Shown here piece by piece: positions 16,288-25,924 of a stretch of DNA of 53,196 bases. The stretch lies in NCBI GenBank assembly GCA_016288315.1, contig JAEEYU010000021.1:1-53196 (forward strand). Reading direction: 5' to 3'. Under the pieces are notes generated by a model. The model did not search any database. It was not told where the DNA came from and saw only the letters and a list, made by a program, of their open reading frames with translations. Both the position numbers and the translations under genes were made by a program. Each line of letters opens with the position of its first letter. The first letter of the stretch is position 1. This DNA comes from Clostridiaceae bacterium. GTDB lineage: Bacteria; Bacillota; Clostridia; Oscillospirales; Acutalibacteraceae.

Positions 16288-17673
16288 ATGGGAAAATACT
16301 TCGGAACAGACGGATTCCGCGGAGAGGCAAACGTCACACTTACCGCAGACAATGCTTACAAGGTAGGGCGTTTTCTCGGCTGGTATTATAAAGAAAAGAG
16401 AAAGCAGGCGGGCATAACGGAGCCGCCATGCGTTGTTATAGGCAAAGACACGAGAAGGTCGAGCTATATGTTTGAATACACCCTTGTTGCCGGTCTTACC
16501 GCCTCGGGTGCCGATGCTTATATGCTCCACGTTACGACAACACCGTCGGTCGCTTATGTTGCAAGAATCGACTCGTTTGACTGCGGAATAATGATTTCCG
16601 CCAGCCACAACCCCTACTATGACAACGGAATAAAGCTCCTCAACTCCAACGGTGAAAAGATGGATGAGGAGACCATAGGATATATTGAAGACTACCTTGA
16701 CGGAAAGCTCGAGCTCTTCGGGCAAAAATGGGATGAAATTCCTTATGCCACAAGGGAGAACATCGGCAGAACGGTTGACTATATCGCCGGCAGAAACAGA
16801 TATATCGGCTACCTTATTTCGCTCGGTATGTATTCGTTCAAGGGCAAAAAAATTGCGCTTGACTGCGCAAATGGAAGCACGTGGAATGTTGCTAAGGCGG
16901 TGTTCGAGGCGCTGGGCGCCACCACCTATGTTATAAATGCACAGCCCGACGGTTTTAATATTAACGACAATGCGGGCTCGACTCACATTGAGGGGCTGCG
17001 GCAATATGTTATAGACAACGGAATGGATGTCGGCTTCGCCTACGACGGAGACGCCGACCGCTGCCTTTGTGTTGACGAAAAGGGCAACATTCTTTCGGGC
17101 GACCATATTCTTTACATCTACGCCCGTTATATGAAGGAAAGAGGCAAGCTTATAAACAACACGGTTGTTACCACGGTTATGTCGAATATCGGCCTTTACA
17201 AGGCGTTTGACGAGCTGGGTATAGACTATGAAAAGGTTGCCGTGGGCGACAAATACGTTTATGAGTGCATGGAGAAAAACCACTACATTTTAGGCGGAGA
17301 GCAATCGGGGCACATTATATTCCTGAAATATGCGACTACGGGCGACGGAATACTGACAAGTCTTAAAATGATGCAGGCGATGATGTCGAGCAAGGGACCG
17401 ATGAGCAAGCTTGCGGAGCCGCTTAAAATCTATCCGCAAGTGCTTGAAAATGTCAGGGTTACCGACAAGCCCGCCGTTATGAGCGACCCGGATGTTGCGG
17501 CGGCGGTTGAAGCGGCGGAAAAGGAGCTGGGCGACAGCGGAAGAATACTTGTCAGGGAGTCTGGCACCGAGCCGGTAATACGGGTTATGGTAGAGGCACC
17601 CGAAAAAGAGATTTGCAGTAAATACGTCAACAGTGTTGTTGAAGTTATCAAATCGAAAGGTTACGGTGCATAA
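16288..17673 (+). CDS. glmM: Phosphoglucosamine mutase (GlmM)-type phosphohexomutase
   Basis: A 461-residue alpha-D-phosphohexomutase. Seen: the N-terminal KYFGTDGFRG, the active-site ISASHNPYYDNG (phosphoserine Ser106), the metal-binding DGDADR, the sugar-binding GEQSGH and the phosphate-binding RESGTEPVIRV. It interconverts 6-phospho and 1-phospho sugars; GTDGFRG and length fit GlmM (glucosamine-6-P to glucosamine-1-P, on the way to UDP-GlcNAc), though phosphomannomutase activity cannot be excluded. The start is one base after the stop of the beta-helix gene. It sits in an operon with a sugar kinase and an SGNH hydrolase. Confidence 0.88.
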   Translation: MGKYFGTDGFRGEANVTLTADNAYKVGRFLGWYYKEKRKQAGITEPPCVVIGKDTRRSSYMFEYTLVAGLTASGADAYMLHVTTTPSVAYVARIDSFDCGIMISASHNPYYDNGIKLLNSNGEKMDEETIGYIEDYLDGKLELFGQKWDEIPYATRENIGRTVDYIAGRNRYIGYLISLGMYSFKGKKIALDCANGSTWNVAKAVFEALGATTYVINAQPDGFNINDNAGSTHIEGLRQYVIDNGMDVGFAYDGDADRCLCVDEKGNILSGDHILYIYARYMKERGKLINNTVVTTVMSNIGLYKAFDELGIDYEKVAVGDKYVYECMEKNHYILGGEQSGHIIFLKYATTGDGILTSLKMMQAMMSSKGPMSKLAEPLKIYPQVLENVRVTDKPAVMSDPDVAAAVEAAEKELGDSGRILVRESGTEPVIRVMVEAPEKEICSKYVNSVVEVIKSKGYGA

Positions 17674-17674
17674 T

Positions 17675-18535
17675 ATGAAAAAACTGCTCGCTTTTGTTCT
17701 TGCGCTTGTTCTTGTTTTTTCCGTATCCGCTCCCGTGTGCTTTGCACAGGATGAGGAAAAGCCGAACTACCTTCTGCTCGGCGATTCCATTGCGCAGGGC
17801 TACGGAATAAAAAACAGGGATGAGGCATCATTCGGCAAAATAGTTGCCGACACAAACGGCTACAACTATGAAAACCTTGCAAGAACAGCCACAGACACCT
17901 CGGACTGGCTGATATATCTTGACAGAGATTCGGTTGTTGAATCGGTTAAAAAGGCGGATATTATCAGTTTGTCGGTAGGTTCGAACGACTACCTTGCGAG
18001 CAGTGATGTTATTCTTCTCGGCGCAGAGAGTCTTATCGGCTACACGGGTGAAATAAAGGCGAGAGAAGAGGGTATTTATGAAAATTTCTGCAAAATAATA
18101 GACAGGATTTACGAGATAAACCCCGATGTTACGCTGCTTGTGAACAACATTTATGTTGCGTGGAGATTCATAGGCAAAAAGATTTTTACCGACGCAACGG
18201 TGTGCATAAACGATGTTTATGACAGATACCTTGAAAAATATCCCGGCGCTTTTTATCTGGTTGATTTTGCATCGGCGCTCAACGACAAGCCCGAATTTAT
18301 AGCCGACGACTGCGTGCACCCGAATGCCAAAGGCAACATTGAGCTTGCGAAGGTAACGTTGCAGAAGCTCAAGGAAATCGGTTTGGGCGAAAAGACAGAG
18401 CCGGTTGTTGCCGTTGAGGGCGTTGACTACAACTTCTATGTTGAAAGCTACGGCAAGGTGCTCGGGATGTTCCTGACAATACTCATAAAGACACTTACGG
18501 GAAATCTGTTTGACTACTACCCCTTCCCGATATAA
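17675..18535 (+). CDS. Secreted SGNH/GDSL-type hydrolase with hydrophobic tail
   Basis: A 286-residue protein starting at the ATG two bases after the glmM stop (a longer frame from 17633 lies inside glmM and would bury the signal peptide). Residues 1-24 are a signal peptide ending VCFA. The SGNH blocks are present: GDSIA with Ser38, SVGSNDY, and DDCVHPN with Asp212 and His215. Such enzymes are esterases or lipases, often deacetylating surface polysaccharide. The last 35 residues after the catalytic His form a separate hydrophobic segment (GMFLTILIKTLTGNLF), unusual for a soluble secreted enzyme and perhaps a membrane or surface anchor. It is the last gene of the operon, closed by a terminator. 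Confidence 0.85.
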   Translation: MKKLLAFVLALVLVFSVSAPVCFAQDEEKPNYLLLGDSIAQGYGIKNRDEASFGKIVADTNGYNYENLARTATDTSDWLIYLDRDSVVESVKKADIISLSVGSNDYLASSDVILLGAESLIGYTGEIKAREEGIYENFCKIIDRIYEINPDVTLLVNNIYVAWRFIGKKIFTDATVCINDVYDRYLEKYPGAFYLVDFASALNDKPEFIADDCVHPNAKGNIELAKVTLQKLKEIGLGEKTEPVVAVEGVDYNFYVESYGKVLGMFLTILIKTLTGNLFDYYPFPI

Positions 18536-18559
18536 TAAGATAAAAAATTACAAACAAAG

Positions 18560-18583
18560 AGAGCTTCCGAAAAAGGAAGCTCT
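18560..18583 (+). terminator. Terminator of the kinase-glmM-hydrolase operon
   Basis: Perfect 9-base stem AGAGCTTCC/GGAAGCTCT with a 6-base loop, followed by TATTTTTAT. It lies between convergent genes. Confidence 0.85.
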
Positions 18584-18618
18584 TATTTTTATACATATTA
18601 TATTCTGACTAATCCTGT

Positions 18619-19974
18619 TCAGATTTTCACCCTGCCCTGCTCGATTTTCTTTTTGACAATGGAGTGAACAATCAGGTAGGTCGGCACGAGGAAGATGAAA
18701 GCCGAAAGCCAGGCGGACTGGTTTGCAAAGCACACTGCATTGAAGCCGTATTTTGGGATGACAACGAATCCCATAACTGCTCTTGCAACGAGCTCGAATG
18801 CGCCTGCAAGCATTGCGGGAACGGAATAGCCGAGACCCTGAATTGAGTTGCGGAAAATGAAGAGCATTGACAAAAAGGGGTAAAACCAGGAGCAGGTTCT
18901 GAGGAATTGACCGACATATTCGATAACCGCAGTCTGAGACGAGGGAACAAAGAGGAGGGCGAGTTCGGAGCCGAAAAAGTGACCTGTTATAAATGAGAAG
19001 ACGCTGTAGACCATTGCCATTACAATACTGTTTTTGACGCCTTCGTTAATGCGGTCAATCTTTCTTGCGCCCAGATTCTGACCACAGTAGGTTGCCATTG
19101 TTATGCCGATTGTTTCGGACGGCATAACGAGCATAAGCTGCGTTTTGCCGCCGACGGTGACGGCGGCGATGATATCTTCGCCGAGTTTATTGACCGCCGA
19201 CTGAAGCATTATTGAGCCGACCGCCGTGACAGAAATCTGCAGAGCCATAGGGACACCGATATAAAGCAGGCGACCGCACATATCGAGCGACGGCAGAAAT
19301 TCATCCTTATGCGACAGAAGAATGCCGAATTTTTTGAATATGGCGTGAAGGGCAAGCAACGCCGAAAGACCCTGCGCTATTACCGTTGCTATTGCCACGC
19401 CTCGCACCGACATATTGAGTTTGATGACAAACAGAAGGTCGAGAATGATATTGACGAGCGATGAGAAAATAAGCAGATAAAGTGGGGTTTTGCTGTCGCC
19501 GAGAGCGCGCATTACGCAGGAAAAGAGGTTATAGAAAAGAGTTGCGGTTATTCCGCCGAAGATGACGGAAATATAAGAATAGGCGAGACCGTAAATGGAG
19601 TCGGGAGTATTCATCACACGCAGAACCTGTTTTATAAAGGTCAGCGTCACGACGGTCAGTAACGCTGAAATGAGAACGGCGAGATAGACCGAGTTGATGA
19701 AATAGCGGCGCATCTTTTTGTAGTCACGCTCACCGAACGCCTGCGAGACGGGAATGGAAAGACCCGTGCACATACCTACGACAAAGCCGATTATCAGAAA
19801 CAGCAGCGAGCCGGTTGAGCCGACGGCGGAAAGCTCCGCGGTGCCGACAAATTTGCCGACGATGACGGTGTCAACCATATTGTAGAGCTGCTGAAAAAGC
19901 TGACCTGCCATAAGCGGGAGGCAGAATTTCAATATTAGTTTAAACGGTTTTCCGTTTGTTAAATCTGTAACCAA
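18619..19974 (-). CDS. MATE family efflux transporter
   Basis: A 451-residue protein with about 12 membrane segments. The N-terminus (LPLMAGQLFQQLYNMVDTVI, then FVGTAELSAVGSTG) is typical of the DinF/NorM-like MATE branch, which exports drugs or metabolites in exchange for Na+ or H+. The substrate is unknown. The start is TTG at 19974; no ATG fits the family start. It follows the metallophosphoesterase gene by 19 bases, so the two probably share a transcript. Confidence 0.9.
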   Translation of the reverse strand: MVTDLTNGKPFKLILKFCLPLMAGQLFQQLYNMVDTVIVGKFVGTAELSAVGSTGSLLFLIIGFVVGMCTGLSIPVSQAFGERDYKKMRRYFINSVYLAVLISALLTVVTLTFIKQVLRVMNTPDSIYGLAYSYISVIFGGITATLFYNLFSCVMRALGDSKTPLYLLIFSSLVNIILDLLFVIKLNMSVRGVAIATVIAQGLSALLALHAIFKKFGILLSHKDEFLPSLDMCGRLLYIGVPMALQISVTAVGSIMLQSAVNKLGEDIIAAVTVGGKTQLMLVMPSETIGITMATYCGQNLGARKIDRINEGVKNSIVMAMVYSVFSFITGHFFGSELALLFVPSSQTAVIEYVGQFLRTCSWFYPFLSMLFIFRNSIQGLGYSVPAMLAGAFELVARAVMGFVVIPKYGFNAVCFANQSAWLSAFIFLVPTYLIVHSIVKKKIEQGRVKI

Positions 19975-19993
19975 AACAATACATCCAATTTAA

Positions 19994-21208
19994 TTATTTT
20001 ATTTCGAACTCAGCTGTAAGGCGATTCCTGCCGAAGGTGTGCCAGAAGCTGCGGGTTTCAATCCGAACGGTATAGGAGCCCGGCTCAAGATTCTCAAAGT
20101 GAACGCTGATTGTGTCGGGCATATCGGCAAAGTAGTATTCGCTCCAGACGCTCTGCCTTGCTTTGACAAAGCCGGCCGAATTGTAAAGAGTGACGAAATA
20201 GTCGTTGACACAGCCCTCTTCTTCATCAACCGCCTGAGTGAAGGTAATTCCTGCTGTGCCGCCGTTTGTTCTGACGCTGACACAGGCGCCTTCGGGGAAG
20301 AAGGGCTTATAGGTGCTCTTCCATCTTTCATCTGTGTAGACAAAGGAGTCGGGATTCCACGCTTCATCAATCGCCCAGCGTTTTTTGAAGAAGGAATCGG
20401 TGAGAACATCATAAGGATAAACGCGAACCCTGCCCTTTTCATCCGCTTCGACTATAAGCATCTGTGCGGCTTTGTGCTCATTCGGAGGAACGGTGCCGTA
20501 AACCTTGTCATATTCATCAAGCTCGAAATATGACAGAGTGCCTGTGCCGAGAGAAGTGAAATGCTCCTGGTGGATTGAGCGGGGGTCGTTGACGGGCGCA
20601 TGGGAGTGCCCCGAGAAATCTATTATCTGCGGGTAGTTGACGAGGATGGGGGTGAGATCCTTCTCGCCCCAGTCGATACTGCCGTAAACGGTGTCGGTAA
20701 TATGCGGGTGCTGGAAGAAGAAAATCGGCTTGCCTTCATCCTTTGCGGCGATTTCAAGCTGCTGTTTTGCGTATTCTTTTTTTGCATCGTCAAAGCGGCA
20801 GCCGTTTGTTGTTGTGAGACTTATGAAGTGAAATCCGTTGATTATGCGGTGATCGTCCGCAGGCATATTGAAAATGCGGGCGAAGCGTTCGAGAGCGCCC
20901 TGCTCGCCGCCGTTGTCGCGGTTGAACTCGTGGCTAGCCATTGTAAGGCAGACCTGAGTTCCGGGTCTGACATTGTCATCGAGCGTCTTTTTGATTGCCT
21001 GCATCTGCTTTTCGCTGCCGCTTGTGGCAAAGTCGCCGACGATGTATATGGCATCGAGATTTTTATAGCTCTCCGCCTCGCTCAGGTGGTAGGCAATTTT
21101 AATCGCTTTTTCAAATCTCTCGTTTTCGGCACCTGGTTCATCGTGGTAGTGAATATCACTGACAACCATAAAACGGAGCACGGGGTTAAAGTCTTTATCT
21201 ATATACAT
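19994..21208 (-). CDS. Calcineurin-like metallophosphoesterase with C-terminal beta domain
   Basis: A 404-residue protein. Metal-binding blocks are visible: SDIH (Asp18, His20), VGDF (Asp59), ASHEF (His93, where most relatives have GNHD/E), FFQHPH, and SGHSHAP. Residues about 300-404 look like a beta-sandwich (TVRIETRSFWHTFGRNR). There is no signal peptide, so it is probably cytoplasmic. The family hydrolyses phosphoesters of nucleotides, lipids or proteins; the substrate is unknown. RBS GGCGAGGA precedes the ATG. No clear promoter of its own was seen, and it begins 41 bases after the terminator of the PPC-protein gene. Confidence 0.85.
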   Translation of the reverse strand: MYIDKDFNPVLRFMVVSDIHYHDEPGAENERFEKAIKIAYHLSEAESYKNLDAIYIVGDFATSGSEKQMQAIKKTLDDNVRPGTQVCLTMASHEFNRDNGGEQGALERFARIFNMPADDHRIINGFHFISLTTTNGCRFDDAKKEYAKQQLEIAAKDEGKPIFFFQHPHITDTVYGSIDWGEKDLTPILVNYPQIIDFSGHSHAPVNDPRSIHQEHFTSLGTGTLSYFELDEYDKVYGTVPPNEHKAAQMLIVEADEKGRVRVYPYDVLTDSFFKKRWAIDEAWNPDSFVYTDERWKSTYKPFFPEGACVSVRTNGGTAGITFTQAVDEEEGCVNDYFVTLYNSAGFVKARQSVWSEYYFADMPDTISVHFENLEPGSYTVRIETRSFWHTFGRNRLTAEFEIK

Positions 21209-21248
21209 TTATATATTCCTCGCCGTTCTGAATCTGTGAATCTCATAA

Positions 21249-21274
21249 AATAAGCCGCCCGCAGGCGGCTTATT
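21249..21274 (-). terminator. Terminator of the PPC-domain protein gene
   Basis: Perfect 11-base stem AATAAGCCGCC/GGCGGCTTATT with a 4-base loop, then TTTTAT on the minus strand. Confidence 0.85.
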
Positions 21275-21296
21275 GAAATTGCCAAATTGATTTAAA

Positions 21297-23513
21297 TCAG
21301 TCTCTGGGGAAAACTATCTTGATGAATTCAACAAGTCTCTTGCCGGTCTGAACGAGGATGGGGATAATCTGCGCCCAGTTGAGCTTGGTAAGGAAGCTGA
21401 ACATTGTTTTGAAGTTGGACCAGTCGATTGCTTTGAGATTGTCGATAAATACAAGATACCAGGGTCTGTTCTGTGATTTTGTGATTGAAATGCTGTAGTC
21501 TTTGTTTGAGAATGCGCCTGAGTTTGCGCTGACCTTGATGTAGTAAGTTCCCTTGGGAAGTTTCTTGACTGTTTCCTGGAAATCTTTGGTTGTTTTCTTC
21601 TCGCTTGAGAAGGTGCCTGTAAGGATGGGAGTGGTCAGGTTGGTTGACTCGTAAACTCTGACATTCCACTGTGAAAGAGGATCTTCGATACCCGCAGAAA
21701 TTTCTGCCTTGGTGAATTCTCTCTTGAGAGTGAAGGTAACGTTTGCAACCTCTGTTGATTTGAATACGAACCAGTCAACGTCGCCCTTGTCGAAGGAAGA
21801 GCCGCCGATGTAGAGGCTGTTGCTGCCTGCGATGAGGTTGTCGGCTGCTTTGTTGGTGTCGTTCTCTTCGGTTTCATAGCCGGCATAGTCGGTATACTGA
21901 ACGCCTACGCCATACTGACCCTGAACGCTGTTGTCATAGTTTCTGGGTGTAACCTTGAGATAATATGTGCCCTGGTCGAGACCGAGGCAGGCGCTTGAGA
22001 ATTCGCCGTCAACATAGTCAACGTCGAAGCTCTTGACTGCGATTTCGGTAACGATACCGGCATTGTCTGAAAGCTTGTTGACATCAACGTGATAGATGGT
22101 GTTGCACGCGCCGTTGTCTTCGCTGTAGAAGCGGACATAAGCATAGCCGCGTTTAACGGAGAATACGAAGTAGTCAATGTCATCCTTTGTTGAAAGGCTT
22201 GCCTGATAGATTACGGGGCTTGCTGATGTGCCGGTGTTGATTGCGGTTGCCGCTGTGTAGTCGTTGTTGGGCTCCTGCTCCATGCCGGAGACAACAGCTG
22301 TTGTAACTATAAGAGTATAGGGAATGATTGAATCGGCGTCGTTTGCAGCTGTATCTCTGTAAACGCGGACATAATATGTGCCTGCCGCTACGGAATTCTT
22401 GACGCTTGCTACGCTGCTGTCAGTTCCTTTTGAAACAACGCTTGCGATTTCGTTACCCTTTGCATCCATAAACTTAACGCGGAAGTAAATACTGGATGAG
22501 TTTGCAACTGCGTGAGCGATTGTGAAGCTGACGATAGCGCCGCTTGCAACCGTGAACTTGTAATAGTCGTCTGTATCTTTAGCGAGCTCTCTTGTAACAT
22601 CGAGGGCGCCTATCATGGGTCTGCCGCTGATGATGGGGTTGGCATCGCTTGTGGTGTTGTTGTTTTCGCTTTCAACATCGGAGTCGGGAATCTCGGTGAG
22701 AGTAGCGGTAATCTGATATTCAAGGCCGGATACCGCGCCGCCGTCGATAACTCTGATGTAGTAGGTGCCTGCTTTGAGGGCTACGCCTTCGCCGTCGCTC
22801 CAGGATTTGGTTGCATCCTGACCTTCGGAAGCGAAGGAGTCAACACGTGTTGTGCCGTCTGCGGAGAAGATGGTAACGTCAAAGTATTTTGCCGTAACGC
22901 CTGCTTTTGCGGTATGAGCAAGAGTGATGTTAAGGAAGTATGCCTTGTCGAGTGTAACTTTGAAGAAGTCAACATCCGATGCGCTTGAAAGGGTGCCCTT
23001 GACGGGGGTGCCGGGTGTAAGCTGATTTGCGGATGCTGTTGAGCCGTTGTCTTCCCCTTCACCATTCATTGAAGCGGAAATTTTGACTGTGTAGGTTTTG
23101 CCTACCGCATTTGCGTTGTTTGTTTCAACTGAAATGTAATAGGTTGCGCCGATTGATGTTGTGAAAGATTTTTTCTCGCTGTCGGTTTTTGCGAGCGAGT
23201 CGATTTTTGCCAGAGCGTTGGCGGCTGCGGGAGCATTGGCTTCTGTGAACACCTGAACGGTGAAAAATGTTGTGTCGCTGTTTTCGGTGGCGTGGGTGAA
23301 TGTAAGCTCTGTTGTTGCGGCTGAAGCCGTGAACTTATACCACGTTTTTGAAGCGGCGGCACTGAGAACGCCGGGTGTTGCGATGCCCGCAGAAAGTGTT
23401 GCAGCGCTTGTATAGTCGGCTGCCGAGGCGATTGTAACGCCGGAAACAGAGACTACGCTGACTGCAAGAATGAGTGCAAGAAGCACTGCAAGAAGTCTTT
23501 TGCCTGTTTTCAT
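21297..23513 (-). CDS. Large secreted protein of five PPC-like beta domains with hydrophobic C-terminal tail
   Basis: A 738-residue protein from the ATG at 23513, set by AGGAGGAA; the frame extends upstream but that part includes the promoter. Residues 1-31 are a signal peptide ending ASA-A. Five repeated domains follow (about 35-150, 155-275, 285-415, 420-555, 560-690), each with an acidic E.ND..T.A entry, a D.D.F.F core and a GTYY(I/V)(R/K)V strand, as in bacterial pre-peptidase C-terminal (PPC) domains. There is no peptidase or other enzyme domain. The last 48 residues form hydrophobic and amphipathic segments (WAQIIPILVQTG, FIKIVF). It is likely a surface or matrix protein; ligand unknown. 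It is a single-gene unit. Confidence 0.8.
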   Translation of the reverse strand: MKTGKRLLAVLLALILAVSVVSVSGVTIASAADYTSAATLSAGIATPGVLSAAASKTWYKFTASAATTELTFTHATENSDTTFFTVQVFTEANAPAAANALAKIDSLAKTDSEKKSFTTSIGATYYISVETNNANAVGKTYTVKISASMNGEGEDNGSTASANQLTPGTPVKGTLSSASDVDFFKVTLDKAYFLNITLAHTAKAGVTAKYFDVTIFSADGTTRVDSFASEGQDATKSWSDGEGVALKAGTYYIRVIDGGAVSGLEYQITATLTEIPDSDVESENNNTTSDANPIISGRPMIGALDVTRELAKDTDDYYKFTVASGAIVSFTIAHAVANSSSIYFRVKFMDAKGNEIASVVSKGTDSSVASVKNSVAAGTYYVRVYRDTAANDADSIIPYTLIVTTAVVSGMEQEPNNDYTAATAINTGTSASPVIYQASLSTKDDIDYFVFSVKRGYAYVRFYSEDNGACNTIYHVDVNKLSDNAGIVTEIAVKSFDVDYVDGEFSSACLGLDQGTYYLKVTPRNYDNSVQGQYGVGVQYTDYAGYETEENDTNKAADNLIAGSNSLYIGGSSFDKGDVDWFVFKSTEVANVTFTLKREFTKAEISAGIEDPLSQWNVRVYESTNLTTPILTGTFSSEKKTTKDFQETVKKLPKGTYYIKVSANSGAFSNKDYSISITKSQNRPWYLVFIDNLKAIDWSNFKTMFSFLTKLNWAQIIPILVQTGKRLVEFIKIVFPRD

Positions 23514-23577
23514 TTTTGTTCCTCCTGAAAAAATTTTTGAGTGGATTTTTGTGGATACCTTTCCATTTTGCAAGTGG

Positions 23578-23606
23578 ATTTTAACACAACGGAGCATAAA
23601 AGTCAA
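23578..23606 (-). promoter_or_regulatory. Promoter of the PPC-domain protein gene
   Basis: Minus strand TTGACT (23601-23606), 17 bases, TAAAAT (23578-23583) preceded by TGT. This gives a leader of about 60 bases ending in AGGAGGAA. Confidence 0.8.
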
Positions 23607-23632
23607 TAAATTATAATATATATTAATAATTA

Positions 23633-25915
23633 TTAAGAAAATTCAACTTTTACCGTATTGCCCTCTGCGGTGACGTTGACTGCCTTTAACGGGGTGTCGG
23701 ACGAGTTGACAATCTGCCCTGCTATTTTGTCTTCCACCTCTCTGCGAACGGTGTTTCTCAGGTCGCGCGCTCCCCTTGTGCCGTCGGTTGAGAGGGCGGC
23801 GAGTGCAGATTCCGCCGCGGAATCCCAGGTGAGTTTTATGCCCTTGTCGGCAAGCGGTGAAACGAGTTCGCCGAGCATAAGACCGGCTATCTTTTCAAAG
23901 TTCTCCTGTGTTAGGTCGTTGAAAACGACAATCTCATCAACCCTGCCGATGAATTCGGGGCGCAGGAAATCGCGCAGTGCCTTGAGCGCTCTGTCGCGTG
24001 ATGCTTCGCCCTGTGACTTTGCAAAGCCGAGTGCACCCTCCTTGCGGTCGCTGCCGGCATTGGAGGTCATAATGATAACGGTGTTTTCAAAGCTTACGAC
24101 CCTGCCGTGGGCGTCGGAGATTTTGCCCTCGTCGAGAATCTGGAGAAGGATATTCATAACGTCGGGGTGCGCCTTTTCGATTTCATCAAAGAGAATGACC
24201 GAATAGGGCTTGCGTCTGACTTTTTCAGTGAGCTGACCCGCCTCGTCATAGCCGACATAGCCGGGAGGAGAGCCGACGATTCTTGAGACGGAGTGTTTCT
24301 CCATAAACTCGCTCATATCAAGGCGGATAAGGGTTTCGGGAGTGTCAAACAGCTCGTTTGCAAGGAGCTTGACGAGCTCCGTTTTGCCTACGCCCGTGGG
24401 ACCCACGAATATAAATGACGACGGTCTGCGGCGGGGGCTTATTTGCACCCTGCCCCTGCGGATGGCAGCACTTACAAGCTCTACCGCTTCATCCTGACCG
24501 ATGAGCTTTGCTTTAAGGTTGCTTTCGAGGTCGGAGAGGCGCTTTAAATCGCTCTCAATGACCTTGGTTGCGGGAATGCCCGTCCAGAGCTGGATGACAT
24601 TTGCGAGATCATCCTCAAGCACCTGATTGTCGGAGGCGAGTTTTTCAAGCTCGGGCATCTCGTTTTCAAGCTTCATAATATCCGCTTTGAGTGTTGCGAG
24701 GCGTTCAAAATCCTGCTCGCCGGAATCATCGGTGACAAGGTTCTGCTGCTCTTCTTTGAGGGCGGCAAGCTTTGCCTGTGCGTTTTCGAACTCGCTTATG
24801 TGCTTGTTGCGAAGGTTGGCGCAGGTGCACGCTTCATCAAGAAGGTCTATTGCCTTGTCGGGCAGGAAGCGGTCGTTTATGTAGCGCTCCGAGAGAACAA
24901 CGGTTTTTTCGACAAGGGTGTCGGAAATGCGGACTTTATGATAGTTTTCATAATAATCTTTGACGCCTATGAGCATCTGTGTTGTCTGCTCTATTGACGG
25001 CTCTTCAACCTTTACGGGCTGAAGGCGGCGTTCGAGGGCGGCGTCTTTTTCGATGTATTTGCGGTATTCCGTAAATGTGGTGGCGCCGATAATCTGGATT
25101 TCGCCTCTTGAAAGAGAGGGCTTTAAAATATTTGCGGCGTTCATTGAGCCCTCTGCGTCGCCCGTGCCGACGAGGGAGTGGACTTCATCAATAAAGAGTA
25201 TGATGTTGCCTTCGTTTTTGACTTCATCGACAAGACCTTTTATACGGCTCTCGAACTGGCCTCTGAACTGAGTGCCTGCGACAAGGGCGGTAAGGTCGAG
25301 AAGGTGAATCTCTTTGTCGGCGAGTTTTGAGGGGACATCGCCGTTTGCAATGCGCAGGGCAAGACCCTCCGCTATTGCGGTTTTGCCTACGCCGGGTTCA
25401 CCGATGAGGCAGGGGTTGTTTTTTGTGCGGCGGCAGAGAATCTGGACTGTGCGGTAAATCTCGTTTTCACGCCCGATAATGCGGTCGATTTTGCCGTCGC
25501 GGGCTTTTGCCGTAAGGTCGGTGCAATACTGGCTGAGGAACTTGCGCTGCTTTGACTCGTCCTTTTCGGGACGTTTTGACGGGCGTTTTCTGCGTTTTTC
25601 GCCGGGCTCTGTCTGAGACGAGTCGTCGGAATTGCCGTTCATTGCGGCAAAATTCTGCAGGAAGGGCATTGTTCCGGCTCCGCCGGGCATAAAGCCGCCC
25701 TCTTCGCCGAACATCTGCTCAAACTGTTCGCTGACCTCATCAATTTCATCCTCGGAAATGCCCATGGTTTCCATAATCTGTTTTACGGGACCTATGTTCA
25801 TTTCAAGGGCGCATTTAAGGCAGAGACCCTCCTGGGTGGTTTTGTCGCCGTCAACCTTGGTGACGAAGAACACCGCAGGCCTTTTTTTGCACCTTGAGCA
25901 TAATACCTGTTTCAT
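23633..25915 (-). CDS. clpE: ClpE-like AAA+ unfoldase (Clp protease ATP-binding subunit)
   Basis: A 760-residue Hsp100 protein. The N-terminus is a C4 zinc finger (Cys6, Cys9, Cys32, Cys35), as in ClpE, followed by a charged linker instead of the usual double Clp-N repeat. Domain 1 has GEPGVGKTA near residue 170, domain 2 has GPTGVGKTE; a coiled-coil middle region ([17 protein letters not shown]) separates them. LGFAKS sits where ClpC/ClpE carry the ClpP-docking loop. It should unfold damaged proteins for ClpP. It is the last gene of a long operon, nine bases after pgsA, with AAGGAG upstream. No CtsR-type operator was seen. Confidence 0.88.
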   Translation of the reverse strand: MKQVLCSRCKKRPAVFFVTKVDGDKTTQEGLCLKCALEMNIGPVKQIMETMGISEDEIDEVSEQFEQMFGEEGGFMPGGAGTMPFLQNFAAMNGNSDDSSQTEPGEKRRKRPSKRPEKDESKQRKFLSQYCTDLTAKARDGKIDRIIGRENEIYRTVQILCRRTKNNPCLIGEPGVGKTAIAEGLALRIANGDVPSKLADKEIHLLDLTALVAGTQFRGQFESRIKGLVDEVKNEGNIILFIDEVHSLVGTGDAEGSMNAANILKPSLSRGEIQIIGATTFTEYRKYIEKDAALERRLQPVKVEEPSIEQTTQMLIGVKDYYENYHKVRISDTLVEKTVVLSERYINDRFLPDKAIDLLDEACTCANLRNKHISEFENAQAKLAALKEEQQNLVTDDSGEQDFERLATLKADIMKLENEMPELEKLASDNQVLEDDLANVIQLWTGIPATKVIESDLKRLSDLESNLKAKLIGQDEAVELVSAAIRRGRVQISPRRRPSSFIFVGPTGVGKTELVKLLANELFDTPETLIRLDMSEFMEKHSVSRIVGSPPGYVGYDEAGQLTEKVRRKPYSVILFDEIEKAHPDVMNILLQILDEGKISDAHGRVVSFENTVIIMTSNAGSDRKEGALGFAKSQGEASRDRALKALRDFLRPEFIGRVDEIVVFNDLTQENFEKIAGLMLGELVSPLADKGIKLTWDSAAESALAALSTDGTRGARDLRNTVRREVEDKIAGQIVNSSDTPLKAVNVTAEGNTVKVEFS

Positions 25916-25924
25916 AAAAACTCC

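Noticed and set aside
23514-23606. Longer start for the PPC protein at 23606
   Set aside because: The extension covers the -10 and part of the -35 box and would bury the signal peptide; AGGAGGAA precedes the ATG at 23513.
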